Of a stretch of DNA of 64,000 bases, positions 25,581 to 38,111 are shown one piece after another. The stretch covers positions 124,921,057 through 124,985,056 of the forward strand of contig CM075850.1 of the NCBI GenBank assembly GCA_037975125.1. The letters are read 5' to 3'. The stretch comes from Latrodectus hesperus (lineage: Eukaryota; Arthropoda; Arachnida; Araneae; Theridiidae). Below the pieces are notes generated by a model, which saw only the letters and a program-made list of their open reading frames with translations, had not been told where the DNA came from and made no database searches. The position numbers and the translations under genes were made by a program. The stretch's first letter is position 1; each line of letters starts with the position of its first letter.

Positions 25581-26688
25581 TTAACCATAATACCAACTCT
25601 GTTATATTGGTGTTTGTAAATAGGTTGTTTTTTAAAATTTGCTCCAGGGAGTAAAAATTTCAATTTTTAGAAATGATTTCAAACATGTAGCCTCTTTTTT
25701 GCTCTTTACCTTTTGTTTAATAAATAGACTTTACAAATAAGTCACATTTTTTTGCTTGTCTCTTTCTTTGCCTGAACTTGCATTATCCTTAATTTATGGA
25801 CACGAGTGCATTTTATGCAATCTTTCGCGCCATTAATGTTGCCATAATGGATCTTAACCAAGGAAATATTATTATTTTATTTGATTACATGTGACAGTCA
25901 ATGAGTTAGTTTATATCCATTTATTTTGCCAACCAAATAACACCAAAAATTTCATAGCTTAAAATGATGTTGGTGTGATGAAGTAGACATCTGAGCTGGC
26001 ATTCTCTTCTTCAAATGTCCAAACTTTATCAATGGTTTATGGAAATTGGCATTTGTTTTAAAGTATACACTACCGGCTTCCTATTTATACCAACTGAAAT
26101 CGTTAAACAAAATTACTGATCCCGCAAATTTTAATAAATCGAAGAAATCGACATCCGAGTTCATATCCTACTCTCCACATCTTCCCAACATATCAGCTAA
26201 GAAGTTGAAAGCTGAAGAAAGTTTAACACGAATAAATTCTCTGATGACGACTGTCTTCGGTTGGAATCGGTGTAACACCCACAGACTTTTCTATAAAAAA
26301 GGGTCTTTTCCCTTTCATTTTACCGGATCCAAAAAAAGCACTTCATATGGTGTCTTTCAATTAAAACGTTTATTTTCACCTGCCTTTCTATCAGCAAAAT
26401 TCTTAGAGACCTTTGTAGATATGACAAACCACCTCATTAGATAGAACTACAGTCCGATGACGTCATCCTCCGATGAAATTATGACGCTATACTAAAGGAG
26501 GGATATTTTTATGGAGCTTTTAATGCTTATAGTCTTTTTATTTTATTAATGCTTATAGTCCTTTTCTTTTAAAGATCTGGTATCAAACTCACTCACTTCA
26601 AGATAAAAGAATGATGCATTTATTCTCACAGCAGTACGTCCCTTAAAAGGTGTACATATTAATTCATTTTTGTACATATATTTATGTT
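25581..26688. other. AT-rich region with an unrecognised ORF and a palindromic CRE site
   Basis: A 132-codon frame (26046-26444, opening with TTG rather than ATG) is rich in Ser, Lys and Phe and resembles no family I know. I do not call it a gene. A rearward copy of the dispersed core repeat lies near 25980. The 12-bp palindrome GATGACGTCATC at 26456-26467 contains a full cAMP-response element. Confidence 0.4.
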
Positions 26689-26974
26689 GCTGCCCACCCT
26701 ATTTAGGGGTCAGAATGAATGACTGCGGATGGGGAGGTCCTGGGTTTGAATCCCAATTCGGGCATAGATGTACTTTCTTTATGTCTATCCTATCTTGTTC
26801 TTTCTTTGTATGAATGGGTTGTGAGTGGTTGTCTACCCTATAAACGGATTCCTATGGCATATGTGTACTAACAAATTAGGACTCCACATTCAAATATAGT
26901 TCAGTTGAAAAAGTAGAGCAGCGCATCCCCATAATGCTAGCCTAGCTAGCACAAGATAACAACAACAACAATAG
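26689..26974 (+). repeat. SINE family C, tail type 2
   Basis: Box B lies in GGGTTTGAATCCCAATTCG. The body (ATGTACTTTCTTTATGTC and TATGAATGGGTTGTGAGTGG) is shared with 29029. The 3' half differs from 29029: GTAGAGCAGCGCATCCCC, the hairpin TGCTAG-CCTAG-CTAGCA, then GATAACAACAACAACAA. TTATGTT flanks both ends. Confidence 0.85.
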
Positions 26975-27139
26975 TTATGTTTAATTTTTTGCATTTAATT
27001 TTATTATTTTTTATAGATTATTGCTATATGAGGAATTCAGATGAATTAAATATGACATCAACACACTGTGTGAGTAACACGGTTGACAAAAACAATTATT
27101 GTGATCATTTTAGTTAGTTTTGTTGAATTTTTAATCGAA

Positions 27140-27893
27140 AAATATTCCATTTATTTATGATTCGAAGATTGAAATTTTATACAAATACAGACTCGATTTA
27201 TTTATGATTCGAAGATTGAAATTGTATACAAATAAAGACTCGATTTATTTATGATTTGAAGATTAAAATTTTATACAAATAAAGATTCGATTTATTTATG
27301 ATTCGAAGATTGAAATTGTATACAAATAAAAATTCGATTTATTTATGATTCGAAGATAGAAATTTTGTACAAATAAAGATTCGATTTATTTATGATTTGA
27401 AGATTGAAATTTTATACAAATAAAGATTCGATTTATTTATGATTTGAAGACTGAAATTTTATACAGATACAAACTCGATTTATTTATGATTCGAAGATTG
27501 AAATTGTATACAAATAAAGATTCGATTTATTTATGATTTGAAGATTAAAATTTTGTACAAATAAAGATTCGATTTATTTATGATTCGAAGATTGAAATTG
27601 TATACAAATAAAGACTCGATTTATTTATGATTTGAAGATTTAAATTGTTTATAAATAAAGATTCGATTTAATTATGATTCGAAGATTGAAATTTTGCACA
27701 AATAAAGATTCGATTTATTTATGATTTGAAGATTGAAATTTTATACAAATAAAGATTCGATTTATTAATGATTTGAAGACTGAAGTTTTATAAAAATAAA
27801 GACTCGATTTATTAATGATTCGAAGATTGAAATTTTATACAAATAAAGATTCGATTTATTTATGATCGAAGATAGAAATTCTATACAAATAAA
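27140..27893. repeat. 47-bp minisatellite, about 16 copies
   Basis: The unit contains CGATTTATTTATGATTCGAA, then GATTGAAATTTTATAC and AAATAAAGA. Copies differ mainly at ATTCGAA/ATTTGAA and TTTTAT/TTGTAT/TTTTGT. Every unit carries an AATAAA or close variant. Confidence 0.95.
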
Positions 27894-28436
27894 AAAAATA
27901 GGACAAAACGAATTTCGTTTCCTAATTTAATTAGAATTAAGTATACAGTTTTGCAATTTTAAGGTACCCTAAATTTTTTTATAAATATAGAAAATTCATT
28001 TGTGAACACATTTTTAACAGTTAAGCATTTTCGACTCGTTTCTGTGTTACAACCCTTTGCAAGGTGCTGAAAACAGTGCGTACAGTGCTTTTGTAAGTGA
28101 TTTACAGCTTTGAATAGGATGATTGTATATAAAACTATGTAAACACATTCTTTATTTTTTATTATAAATTTGGCTCAATTATTTGCCAGATCACGCTTTT
28201 TTAAAGTGTAAGGTCTTAAGTTCGATTCCAGCTAATTGTTGAACAACTTGATATAGTGTACATTTTTGTTTTTAGAATGATTATCTCTAGACTGCTCATA
28301 ATTTTTTGCTTGATATTATTTCTTCTGCGAGATGTGAATGCGGCTTTGTATCTATGATAATTTCTCCTGGACGGTACACTGTAAACATTCAAATTTTTTA
28401 AAACATGAAAATAGATTTTTTTCAATGAACGATCAT
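27894..28436. other. AT-rich spacer with tRNA-like remnant
   Basis: AAGTTCGATTCCAGC near 28218 resembles box B; nothing else. Confidence 0.4.
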
Positions 28437-28572
28437 TTGATTTTAATTAGACCGGAGCCTAGGGCATAAAATGTATTCCGAACCACTACAACAATAAGCC
28501 CAAAGTGAGATTCCAACCCACGTACTGTTGAACCGAAAGCAAGAACACCAACCATTCAGTTACCAGCTCACC
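28437..28572 (-). repeat. SINE family A copy, tail lost
   Basis: TTAATTAGACCGGAGCC, GTATTCCGAACCACTACAA and AACCATTCAGTTACCAGC align with the minus orientation of the family A reference. Confidence 0.8.
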
Positions 28573-28644
28573 GACAGGAAAATGGAATGCAATTCCTCCT
28601 TCCCTATTTCTAACAGACGACATAAATAAAATGTTAGAATTTGG

Positions 28645-29018
28645 GCTTCATTTTAATATGATAAAGAAGCGAAATATTTAAGATAATTAAAGACACAAAA
28701 AGAATCACTGAACCATAGGGGTCACATTTTCAATTAGGTAACAACTGTACAAAGTACATATAGGTAATCATAGTCGTCTCTTTATCTCTTGTGTTTAGAA
28801 GGTGCCAGGTTCGATACCGGAGCCAATAAAAATTATTATGTTGATATAATTTATTCACCTTTAGTGTTCATTACGAGTCACAGATTTAGCAATCTCTGTA
28901 TACATCTATTAAAAATTAATAAATTGTGATGGGGCAGCAATATTTGTGCTAACCAATCGTACAGTCTGTATCTTGTACACTTTTAGAGCAATCTAATGTC
29001 CAAATTTTCCCTTTTATA
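28645..29018. repeat. 3' flank of the SINE at 29029, present again at 32526-32907
   Basis: About 375 bp, nearly identical to 32526-32907 (for example GGTGCCAGGTTCGATACCGG in both). GCCAGGTTCGATACCGG resembles box B, so the segment may itself contain an old SINE head. It ends in the left TSD (TTGTTAACTG) of the adjacent SINE. Confidence 0.9.
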
Positions 29019-29028
29019 TTGTTAACTG

Positions 29029-29335
29029 TTGTTGTTGTTACTAATGACACTTGGACAAGCCAAGCTCGATATGCCTTGGCTATGCGAATTAAAGTCAATT
29101 GAGAGCGTCTTTCGTTTTAATCGGAGCACCATGAAGGTGAAAGTACGACTTTGCACTGCACATATGCCATAGGTACCCGTTTATAAGGTAGGCAACCATT
29201 CACACCTCATTCATACAAGGAAAGGACAAAGAATAGATAGAGAGAGAAAGTACATCCACGCCCGAACCGGGATTCAAACCCAGGACCTCCTTATCCGCGG
29301 TCAGGCACGCTGACCACTAGACAAGTTGGTCAGCT
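29029..29335 (-). repeat. SINE family C, tail type 1, with 10-bp TSD
   Basis: Minus head with ACCAACTTGTCTAGTGGTC and box B GGGTTTGAATCCCGG. The body has GAGGTGTGAATGGTTGCC, and the 3' tail GAGCTTGGCTTGTCCAAGTG ends in AACAACAACAAC. The duplication TTGTTAACTG lies at 29019-29028 and 29336-29345. Confidence 0.92.
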
Positions 29336-29345
29336 TTGTTAACTG

Positions 29346-30049
29346 TGCAAGAAGATTGCCATTTGAGATATCGTTTTCGTTACTTAAGAGTAATTCAAAA
29401 TTATTTAGCTTTGGTCGCAATTGCAAAGAAGAAATCTTAAAATATATTAATATTTTCATTTATATATATATTTTCGTATTCCTAACTTTCGTACTGAAAT
29501 ATAATAATTATTGTTGAAAAATGCAATTATATATAAATATTGTTCAAAAAAATTCTTAGCCTAATTAATAAGTAAGCCCCCATAAGTTACAAAATAAAAT
29601 TAAAATAAAAAAGAACTGGATATAATTACTAGAGCAAAAAATTTACGAGTCAAAGATTCAGTTAAGGTTTTCTAATTATTAACAAATCTAACTCTATTCA
29701 AATAAATCATAACTATTTAATTGAAAATTTAATTTTAAAACGATGTCTCAAAAATACATTTTTGGCTTTTTTTATTGTTTTGTTTTTGTATTTAAGAAAT
29801 AAACGGCCAAACGCACACAAAATCAAAATAGTTTTTTTTAATTTTTGACCTTCAGATGACCTTGTATATTTTATCATGGTAAACAAAATCCAATAATTTA
29901 ACGCTCAATATGTTAAGCTAAAGAAATTAGAATATGATGGTTTAGTGTCAGGATAATGAAGAACATTTTTTCAATAAAAATACAACGCAATTAAATTATG
30001 CATTAATAATTCGAAAATTCTTTTATGCCGTACTCCATTTTTCTATTCC
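29346..30049. other. AT-rich spacer
   Basis: Nothing recognisable. Confidence 0.5.
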
Positions 30050-30330
30050 TTTCCCCCTTTTTTACGTCCCCCACGTCAGGAAGCGATCTCTGAATTTTAA
30101 AGAGCTTCATTATACTCTCTGCAAATAGCATCTTAAAACGTAATTTTATTCTATTGCAAACACTACTCCTCTTTTAAAAGAGGTGATCGAGGTACTCGGT
30201 TGCTATGGCGACCTTGTGCGTTGCCGGGGAAACCGTTCATTTATTCAGAACTGTATCGTCTGCAATTGGTAGGTTTTCGGAGTTGCGGCTTCAGTTAGAA
30301 GCATTTTTAAATCGTTTGAAATTGCGTTGG
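30050..30330. promoter_or_regulatory. GC-richer island with two adjacent X-box-like sites
   Basis: GTTGCTATGGCGAC at 30199-30212 fits the RFX X-box consensus. GTTGCCGGGGAAAC at 30220-30233 has the same half-sites around GG instead of AT. Their starts are 21 bp apart, two DNA turns. The island shows no transposon similarity and sits in a very AT-rich desert. Regulatory function is inferred. Confidence 0.4.
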
Positions 30331-31599
30331 TGCCATGAAATTGAAATCGTATTTTGAGTGCTAGAATTTTAATTTTTTTAATATATATATATTTTTTATT
30401 TTTAAGAATTATATATATTCTCTGAGAGCCATTATTTTATCGATCTTCGCTTTGTTTTTCCTTAGGGACACTAGCATCCGAAGCAAATTTGAAATCTATT
30501 CTAAAAGCAAATGCTTATTCATGAACAATAACTTTAAATGATGGATTCCTATCATACAATAAATAATGAAGATATTAATTTTTTTATTTTCGCTTTTTAT
30601 TTATTTGTTTTTTTTTTTTTTTTAGAGATAAAGTGTTTTGATTATTTTATTTTCTCTTAAAGCTAAAGCTAAGCTATTAAAATAAAATTATATTGCTTAT
30701 TAATTTAGTTCTATTTGTCTATTTAACACGCATTAAATCTACATAAATTATTATTAATAAATTTTCAAATACAGCATGAAATAAACAAACTCAAACATTT
30801 TTTGACCAATGTCAAACAACGTATAACATCTGAGTTGAAAATGACATCCTTTTCTGGCTCTTCTAATAAATAAAAAAACGTAACGATTCATAAACTGTTA
30901 TTTTTGTTAAATCATGGTTTAAAGTAGCAGACAGACAATAGGGTCAATAGTTGTTTCGAGATATTAAAATGCAGATGCATCGAAATTTTTTAGCATAAAT
31001 AATTCATTTTTTCCTCAGATTATTTTTTACGTTGAAATTAGAGTTTATTTACTCGGTCATGGAGATACTTTGTTAATAAGTTTATTTTTAATGTTTATTA
31101 CAAAATATAAAAACATGGTGGGTAAAAAGAGGTATCACTGACTAAGTTAGGAAGCAATTTTAATCTTTTCTTAACACAACAATAATATATACAAGCAGCT
31201 TTCATTTGTAAATGAAGTTAAAGGCGTTTGAAGCTATTTTTATGAGAAAACCATCTTCTACAGAATTAAATAATCATTAATTTTATAGAGCTTAAAGATC
31301 AGCAAATTGAAACATCATTTGCAGTTAATTGGAGAGTGATTACGTATTCTCCCTCTCAGGCTTATCTACGTTAATACGTGACGTCTAAAGCCCTTCTGAG
31401 AGTGTGGTGTATGTGTTGAGAGTAGTGTGCCATGTCAGGTGTGATCTCTTCACCAGATCGTGATTCAACGTTACGAGGCACCTGGTGATGGGCTAGTATT
31501 CCAAACCCATTAACTTTAAGTTAGGGCTTTCCAGCAACGCCATGTAAGTTATGCTTTTTTGTACACATTAATTGCAAACATTGTCTACTCCAACTATAG
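30331..31599. other. AT-rich spacer with one dispersed core repeat
   Basis: A copy of the core repeat lies at about 31432-31500 (CAGGTGTGATCTCTTCACC). Nothing else is recognised. Confidence 0.45.
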
Positions 31600-31870
31600 A
31601 TATCAACGTGTTGTGGCAAATCGATTTGGTCCAGTCATAACAGGAATATATCAAAAATTGGTAGGAATGGTTGATGGATCCCTTTAGGTGATTGAACACT
31701 GGTCTTCGGAAATCTGAATGTTCTAAAATTGTTTCAATAAGCGTGGAATGATGGAATAATGTATATTAAATAATTTGACAATATCTTCAAACGATTGATC
31801 TGCATCAATACATCTGACAGCTCTGAAAATAATCCTTTTTTTCTGTGGAAGCCGTACTACAATGTATCTA
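31600..31870 (-). mobile_element. Fragment of a Tc1/mariner-type transposase N-terminus
   Basis: The minus strand reads RIIFRAVRCIDADQSFEDIV followed by KLFNIHYSIIPRLLKQF, then ISEDQCS after a stop. This has the helix-turn-helix pattern of Tc1-type transposases. No catalytic part or terminal repeats follow. The assignment rests on pattern only. Confidence 0.42.
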
Positions 31871-32239
31871 CAGAATTTTAAAGCAAATATTAATTTAACT
31901 CAATGACCCATACAGATGTCATATAAAAGTGACATAAGCCGAAAACATCACAATCAAAAGCAATTTTCAACATTTCGCTTCCCTCTCCTTTCTCCACATT
32001 TTTATTATCCTAATAGAAACACAATATATTGAGATATCAAATATATATAGAAGGGGTATTTATAGTCACCTTGAAAATCTATATGATCTTCTCACAATCA
32101 ACGTAGTCAGTATAATCCACAAAAATGTAAAATGAATCCCACCAATGTTCTAGTTGTTTTTATGGGTACTTAAAAGCAATTCATGTAACCATGCACAATA
32201 CTGCCTTCATGACTCCTCTGAATGTTTGTTGAAAGGAAA
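31871..32239. other. AT-rich spacer
   Basis: Nothing recognisable. Confidence 0.5.
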
Positions 32240-32249
32240 TTATGATTTG

Positions 32250-33214
32250 TTGTTGTTGTTTACTAATGACACTTGGACAAGCCAAGCTCGCTATGCTATA
32301 TGAATTAAGTCGATTGGGAGCGTCTTTCGTTTTAATCAGAGCACCATGAAGGTGAAAGTACGACTTTGCTCTACACACATGCCATAGGTACCCGTAGGGT
32401 AGGCAACCCTTCACACCTCATTCATACAAGGAAAGGACAAAGACAAGATAGATAGAGAGAGAAAAGTACATCCATTCCCGAACCGTGATTGAACCCAGGA
32501 CCTCCTGATCCGTAATCAGGCATAATGGCTTCCTTTTAATATGATGAAGAAGCGAAATATTTAAGATAATTAGACACAAAAAGAATCACTGAACAATAGG
32601 GGTCACATTTTCAATTAGGTAACAACTATACAAAGTACAAAAAGGTAATCATAGTCGCCTCTTTATTTCTTGTGTTTAGAAGGTGCCAGGTTCGATACCG
32701 GAGCCAATAAAAATTATTATGTTGATATACTTTATTCACTTTTAGTGTTCGTTACGAGTCACAGATTTAGCAATCTCTGTATACTTCTATTAAAAATTAA
32801 TAAATTGTGATGGGACAGCAATATTTGTTCCAACCAATCGTACAGTCTGTATCTTGTACACTTTTAGAGCAATCTAATGTCCAATTTTACCCTTTTATAT
32901 TGTTAACTGTTGTTGTTGTTACTAATGACACTTGGACAAGCCAAGCTCGCTATGCTATGTGAATTAAGTCGTTTGGGAGCGTCTTTCGTTTTAATCAGAG
33001 CACCATGAAGGTGAGAGTACGACTTTGCTCTACACACATGCCATAGGTACCCGTTTAAAGGATAGGCAACCATTCACACCTCATTCATACAAGGAAAGGA
33101 CAAAGACAGGATAGATAGAGAGAGAGAAAGTACATCCATGCCCGAACCGGGATTCGAACCCAGGACCTCCTTATCCGCAGTCAGACACGCTGACCACTAG
33201 ACAAGTTGGTCGGC
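32250..33214 (-). mobile_element. Composite insertion: SINE C, copied flank, and a second SINE C within one TSD
   Basis: One 10-bp duplication TTATGATTTG (32240-32249 and 33215-33224) brackets the whole 965 bp. From right to left on the minus strand: a full family C SINE (33214-32908), a 382-bp segment (32907-32526) matching the 3' flank of the SINE at 29029, and a family C copy lacking its head (32525-32250) that ends in the (CAA)n tail. The copied flank includes TTGTTAACTG, the left TSD of the 29029 insertion, so the segment derives from that locus or a close relative. Confidence 0.85.
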
Positions 33215-33224
33215 TTATGATTTG

Positions 33225-33776
33225 TTTTTACGAAATATATTTGCATACTTTTATATGCTTTCAGTATAGCGGCATGGCTATTAATTTAATATTGCTAATT
33301 GGATTTCGAAAGCTAATATTTTTGTTTGCGTGCAGAAGAATTCTATATTTAAACATGTGAGCTATTAAGCTTTATAAACTAGTTTACTTTTAATGAAGGT
33401 TAATGGAAATAAAAATGCTTACTTTAAAACTGGTAATAAACTAATGCATATTATATGAAATTAAAGAAATATAATACGTAATTTAAATATAAAAACATAA
33501 AGAAATATAAAATTGCAATTTTTTTCGATACTGAGAATAAATAGTTTGTATTTCTTAAGCATTGATTGAGAACATTTTGATGGAAATGCTCTAAAAACTT
33601 AAATTTGAAATGTAACAATCTGATGAGGAAATGGGCGATGCAGAAGTGTTGAAAACCTGATCGGGTTAGTGGTTACAGTGAACATTAAATATTTTGTTGA
33701 ATTTAATGGCTTTCTATTGCTGTAATGTCAAAAAGGATTCCAGCTTAGATGGTAATATCATCCGTCAACAATATTT
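33225..33776. other. AT-rich spacer
   Basis: Nothing recognisable. Confidence 0.5.
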
Positions 33777-33787
33777 TAAAATGAAAA

Positions 33788-34020
33788 GGCGCTCCGTGGC
33801 TGAGTGGTCTAAAGCATCACCGCTAATCGCTTGAGAGCGTAGGAGTGTGGGTTCGATTCCCACCGTGGCCCTGGGTGTTTTCTTCGTGATTCTTCTGTGG
33901 TTGTACATCTGTCATTGTGCTATTTGTCCTATTATCGACGAAGACTTACAAGCGGATCTCAAGAATCAAGCATACAAGTCTGAATATATGTTATGTAATA
34001 AAATAAATAAATAAATAAAA
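33788..34020 (+). repeat. Serine-tRNA-like SINE family G with 11-bp TSD
   Basis: The head has box A (GTGGCTGAGTGGTCTAAAGC), a variable-arm-like insertion (CGCTTGAGAGCG) and box B (GGGTTCGATTCCCACC). The length pattern resembles a class II (Ser/Leu) tRNA. The putative acceptor strands do not pair, so it is not a functional tRNA. An AAATAAATAAATAAA tail follows. TAAAATGAAAA duplicates flank it at 33777-33787 and 34021-34031. It is the only copy here. Confidence 0.85.
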
Positions 34021-34031
34021 TAAAATGAAAA

Positions 34032-34620
34032 AGTGATTTATAAGCTTTAGTCGTCGCGGCCAGTAAAAGTTAGGTTATTGTGATGCCAGAAATGCAATAT
34101 ATTTCCATTGCTATTCTTCTACAGGTTTTACATAAACCCGGTAGCCTTCCAATTATGAACCACAATCAAGTGACGAGGTCCACATATGAACTGGCATCTT
34201 CCTTTCCACTTCAATATAGCGGAGGAATACCAAACCTTACAAAAATGTTTAGTCCTTTTTAACACTATGGTATTCAGCTGAGATGGTGTCCAATATATAA
34301 TCTCTTTCTGATACGAGGTGGACACTATTTCACACCAGATAATCAGGGTTTCACGGCAGAAGTACTATTATTGTACTATTATTAAAAATTGTACTATTAT
34401 TAAATACATTAAAATGGTTATTTATTATTATCCTGAGAGAGTGCTACTTCATGAGTAATATGTAATAATATACATATTACTTTTTTCACTAACATTTTTA
34501 AAAATTAATTTTTAAAAAGATCTATACAAATATATATTTCCAATAATTATTAAAATATTCGACCCAGATGCCATATAATCCAGGATTCCAAGTTGTGAAT
34601 TTTTTGGGCGATGAAGAAAT
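34032..34620. other. Spacer with a reversed core repeat
   Basis: The minus-strand core repeat lies near 34160-34205. GTACTATTATTA repeats three times near 34371-34405. Confidence 0.45.
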
Positions 34621-34630
34621 GTTGCCAAGA

Positions 34631-34702
34631 TGACGTATTGTGGCGGGAGTGATGACGTAAATACTAGCGTAATTTTTATAGGTCTTCATACCTATGACGT
34701 AA
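34631..34702. promoter_or_regulatory. Cluster of three CRE half-sites
   Basis: TGACGTA at 34631-34637, and TGACGTAA at 34653-34660 and 34695-34702, all on plus. These are CREB/ATF-type half-sites. The minus strand here is also open for 93 codons (34803-34522), which I cannot assign. Confidence 0.25.
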
Positions 34703-36530
34703 TAAAAACTTGTCAGATACATAAGAAAATCCGCTAAAAGATCACCAAAGTCAGAGTTTGGCATCATGGAATATATGGCATCTGTTCCAGAAATTGTACG
34801 CATACTGAAATTATTAGTTACAGAGTGAAAGTCTTATTTTGTTCCAGGAAAATTAACATGTACTTTAAAGTAATAAGTTAAGTGTCTTTACGCATTAATT
34901 ATGTTTTGACTTTAATAAACATACACTTTAAAACGAATTTATGATAAACAATATACATAAAAGTTCAGTACATCTATATTCAACAAACATTTTATTGTAA
35001 AAGGCAGAAAAAATGCACATATTTAGTATAAATTATCTCTTTAATATGTCAACATTTTCTTCACTTTATGTTTTAATATTTTTTTATTTCAATTTTTTCA
35101 TTTATTATTTTATATTCCACATAAAATTTTTATCTTCCACATTAAAAGACGTAAAATGTTAATCTTTTTCATAAATGAGTTAGGAGAATTGTAATGCATC
35201 TCTGTTTTATATTAGAAAAAATTTAAAAAAAGGAAAAATAAATACAAGAAAAGAAAACGAGAAAAGCAAAGGGTTAATTTCTTCTCTGTATCCTGATTAA
35301 ATATTTCTCTAAACTAAAAATGAAACTTTTTATGACTTGACATTGTGATTTATTGCCCCAGTCGCAGGCATTTTATTGGAATGCAATGATTTATTCGAAC
35401 AATTCTATTTTTTTCTAAATGCCCCCTATCTAAGTTATCGCTTATAATAATCTATAAAACTCCAACACTGATATTATTTCAAGTAATCATTTTTGGATAA
35501 AGTAAAATTATTTGGTTTTAGTTTTCAAAACAAACTTTATTTATATTATTTTATTTCAATAAATCGTAATCTAAAAGGTTAAAAAAACTAGTTCGATTAT
35601 ACACTAATATCTAATATAAATAAATTAGTATGATTAATGATACTGGATTACATATATTTTTTATATCTTAAGTTATATGTGAATTATGTTTAGATTACTA
35701 AAAGATTAAATATTTAATGTATATGTATACTTGAGATTATATAAAAGATAAAATTAATATAAATATATTAACTTTATCTTTATCTAAATTTTATCTTTAA
35801 TTTCATACTTCTGTTTAATCAAGGAGCTAAAACAGATTAATGAGCACATTTGATAGCTGATTAAGTAGATGATCTTAAGGCGAAGGGTTAGTGGTTCGAA
35901 TCTCTCATTCGAAAAAAATATTTATTAATGTTGCTGAGAATAGGATTTAACCCTGAGTATTAGACAGATTGATCTTTTTATAGCAGTTTTCAGAGATGCA
36001 TTAGCACGCCTTTCGTGGAGGGACGGATTTCCGAAACAAAGAAAATTCCCGAGCACCCACTTTAGCCAGTTGGAGTTTTATTAATTTCCTACATACTTTA
36101 ACTTAATACATTTTCTTTTTTTATATTCTGTAAGCAGATAAGAAGAATTTTTTTCGGCAATAGGATTTTAAACAACTCATTTATCTTGGACTATGATTTG
36201 TATAGTGTTGGAGAACAGGCAATATTTCTCAAGTGCCACAATAATATTATTTTCATTTATATTATTTAATTTAATTATATAAAGTGAGGAGAATCTTAGG
36301 ATTTCGGAAAAAGAGCGCTTAATGAATCAGTATAGAATTTAATTTAATTAGATACCCGAATATCCGGAAGCTATTATGAATCATTTGAACACACTTATCC
36401 TGTTGTCTTAAGGAAGAAGTTTCATGGACACTGGATTTTATTCATGTGTTACAAGGGAGAAAACTACGAAATCTCAGAAACTCTCGCGTTGGCATATATG
36501 CATGCTGAAATCAGAAATACGACATTGGCT
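34703..36530. other. AT-rich spacer
   Basis: A tRNA-like TAGTGGTTCGAATCTCTC lies near 35890 and repeat F traces near 36030. No gene is supported. Confidence 0.45.
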
Positions 36531-36609
36531 GACATCAAACTCAAGATCTTCTACTTTGAAGAACATGGCCCTACCGTTCTTCAAAGTAGAAGATCTTGAG
36601 TTTGATGTC
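36531..36609. repeat. Perfect palindrome, 34-bp arms with an 11-base loop
   Basis: 36531-36564 and 36576-36609 are exact reverse complements (arm begins GACATCAAACTCAAGATC). The loop is ATGGCCCTACC. It sits just downstream of a repeat F trace. Confidence 0.97.
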
Positions 36610-37597
<988 letters not shown>

Positions 37598-37611
37598 TAT
37601 GTATGTATCAG

Positions 37612-37890
37612 CCGACCGATGGCTGAGTGGTTAGTGTTCCTACCTCCTGAGCTGTGGGCCCCGAGTTCGAATCCCGGTTCGGGCAACGATGTTATTTTCT
37701 CTCCATGTCTCTGTCCTTTCTTCTGAGGTGATATATGAATGTGGACCAACCTATAAATGGGTTTGTGGGGTTATGGCGTGGGCAATGCTACTCGCCTCTG
37801 TGTCTTGGTTCACAGGTACCTACTGGGTAACGATAAGTAACAGTTTCCGGCCTTGATGTGGCGAAGGGCCCAGTACGTTTATTAAAAAAA
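37612..37890 (+). repeat. tRNA-derived SINE family D
   Basis: Box A (GATGGCTGAGTGGTTAGTG), box B (GAGTTCGAATCCCGG), a body as in 42783, and a 3' half GTTTCCGGCCTTGATGTGGC before an A-run. Confidence 0.88.
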
Positions 37891-38111
37891 ATTGGATAAC
37901 ATCAAATTTTTTAACTTAATTTCCTAAAATTATATTTATTAACATTTTTTAAAACTATAACTTTAAAAAAAAATTATTTTCTCGTTATTTGTAAGCATCA
38001 TATTTCATGAAAAATGAACTGTGTTATTTTCTTGCGAAAAGTGTGGGTTCTTTTTATCTTAGTTCTAATTGTATAGTTTGGGTAGAGCAGCGGCACACTA
38101 CTCTTTCGTAA

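Noticed and set aside
26046..26444. A 132-residue protein gene
   Set aside because: It opens with TTG, shows no domain or splice context, and an open frame of this size is plausible by chance when six frames of 64 kb are read.
33788..33872. A functional serine tRNA gene
   Set aside because: Boxes A and B are good, but the acceptor strands do not pair, and a body, an A-rich tail and a TSD follow, so it is a SINE.
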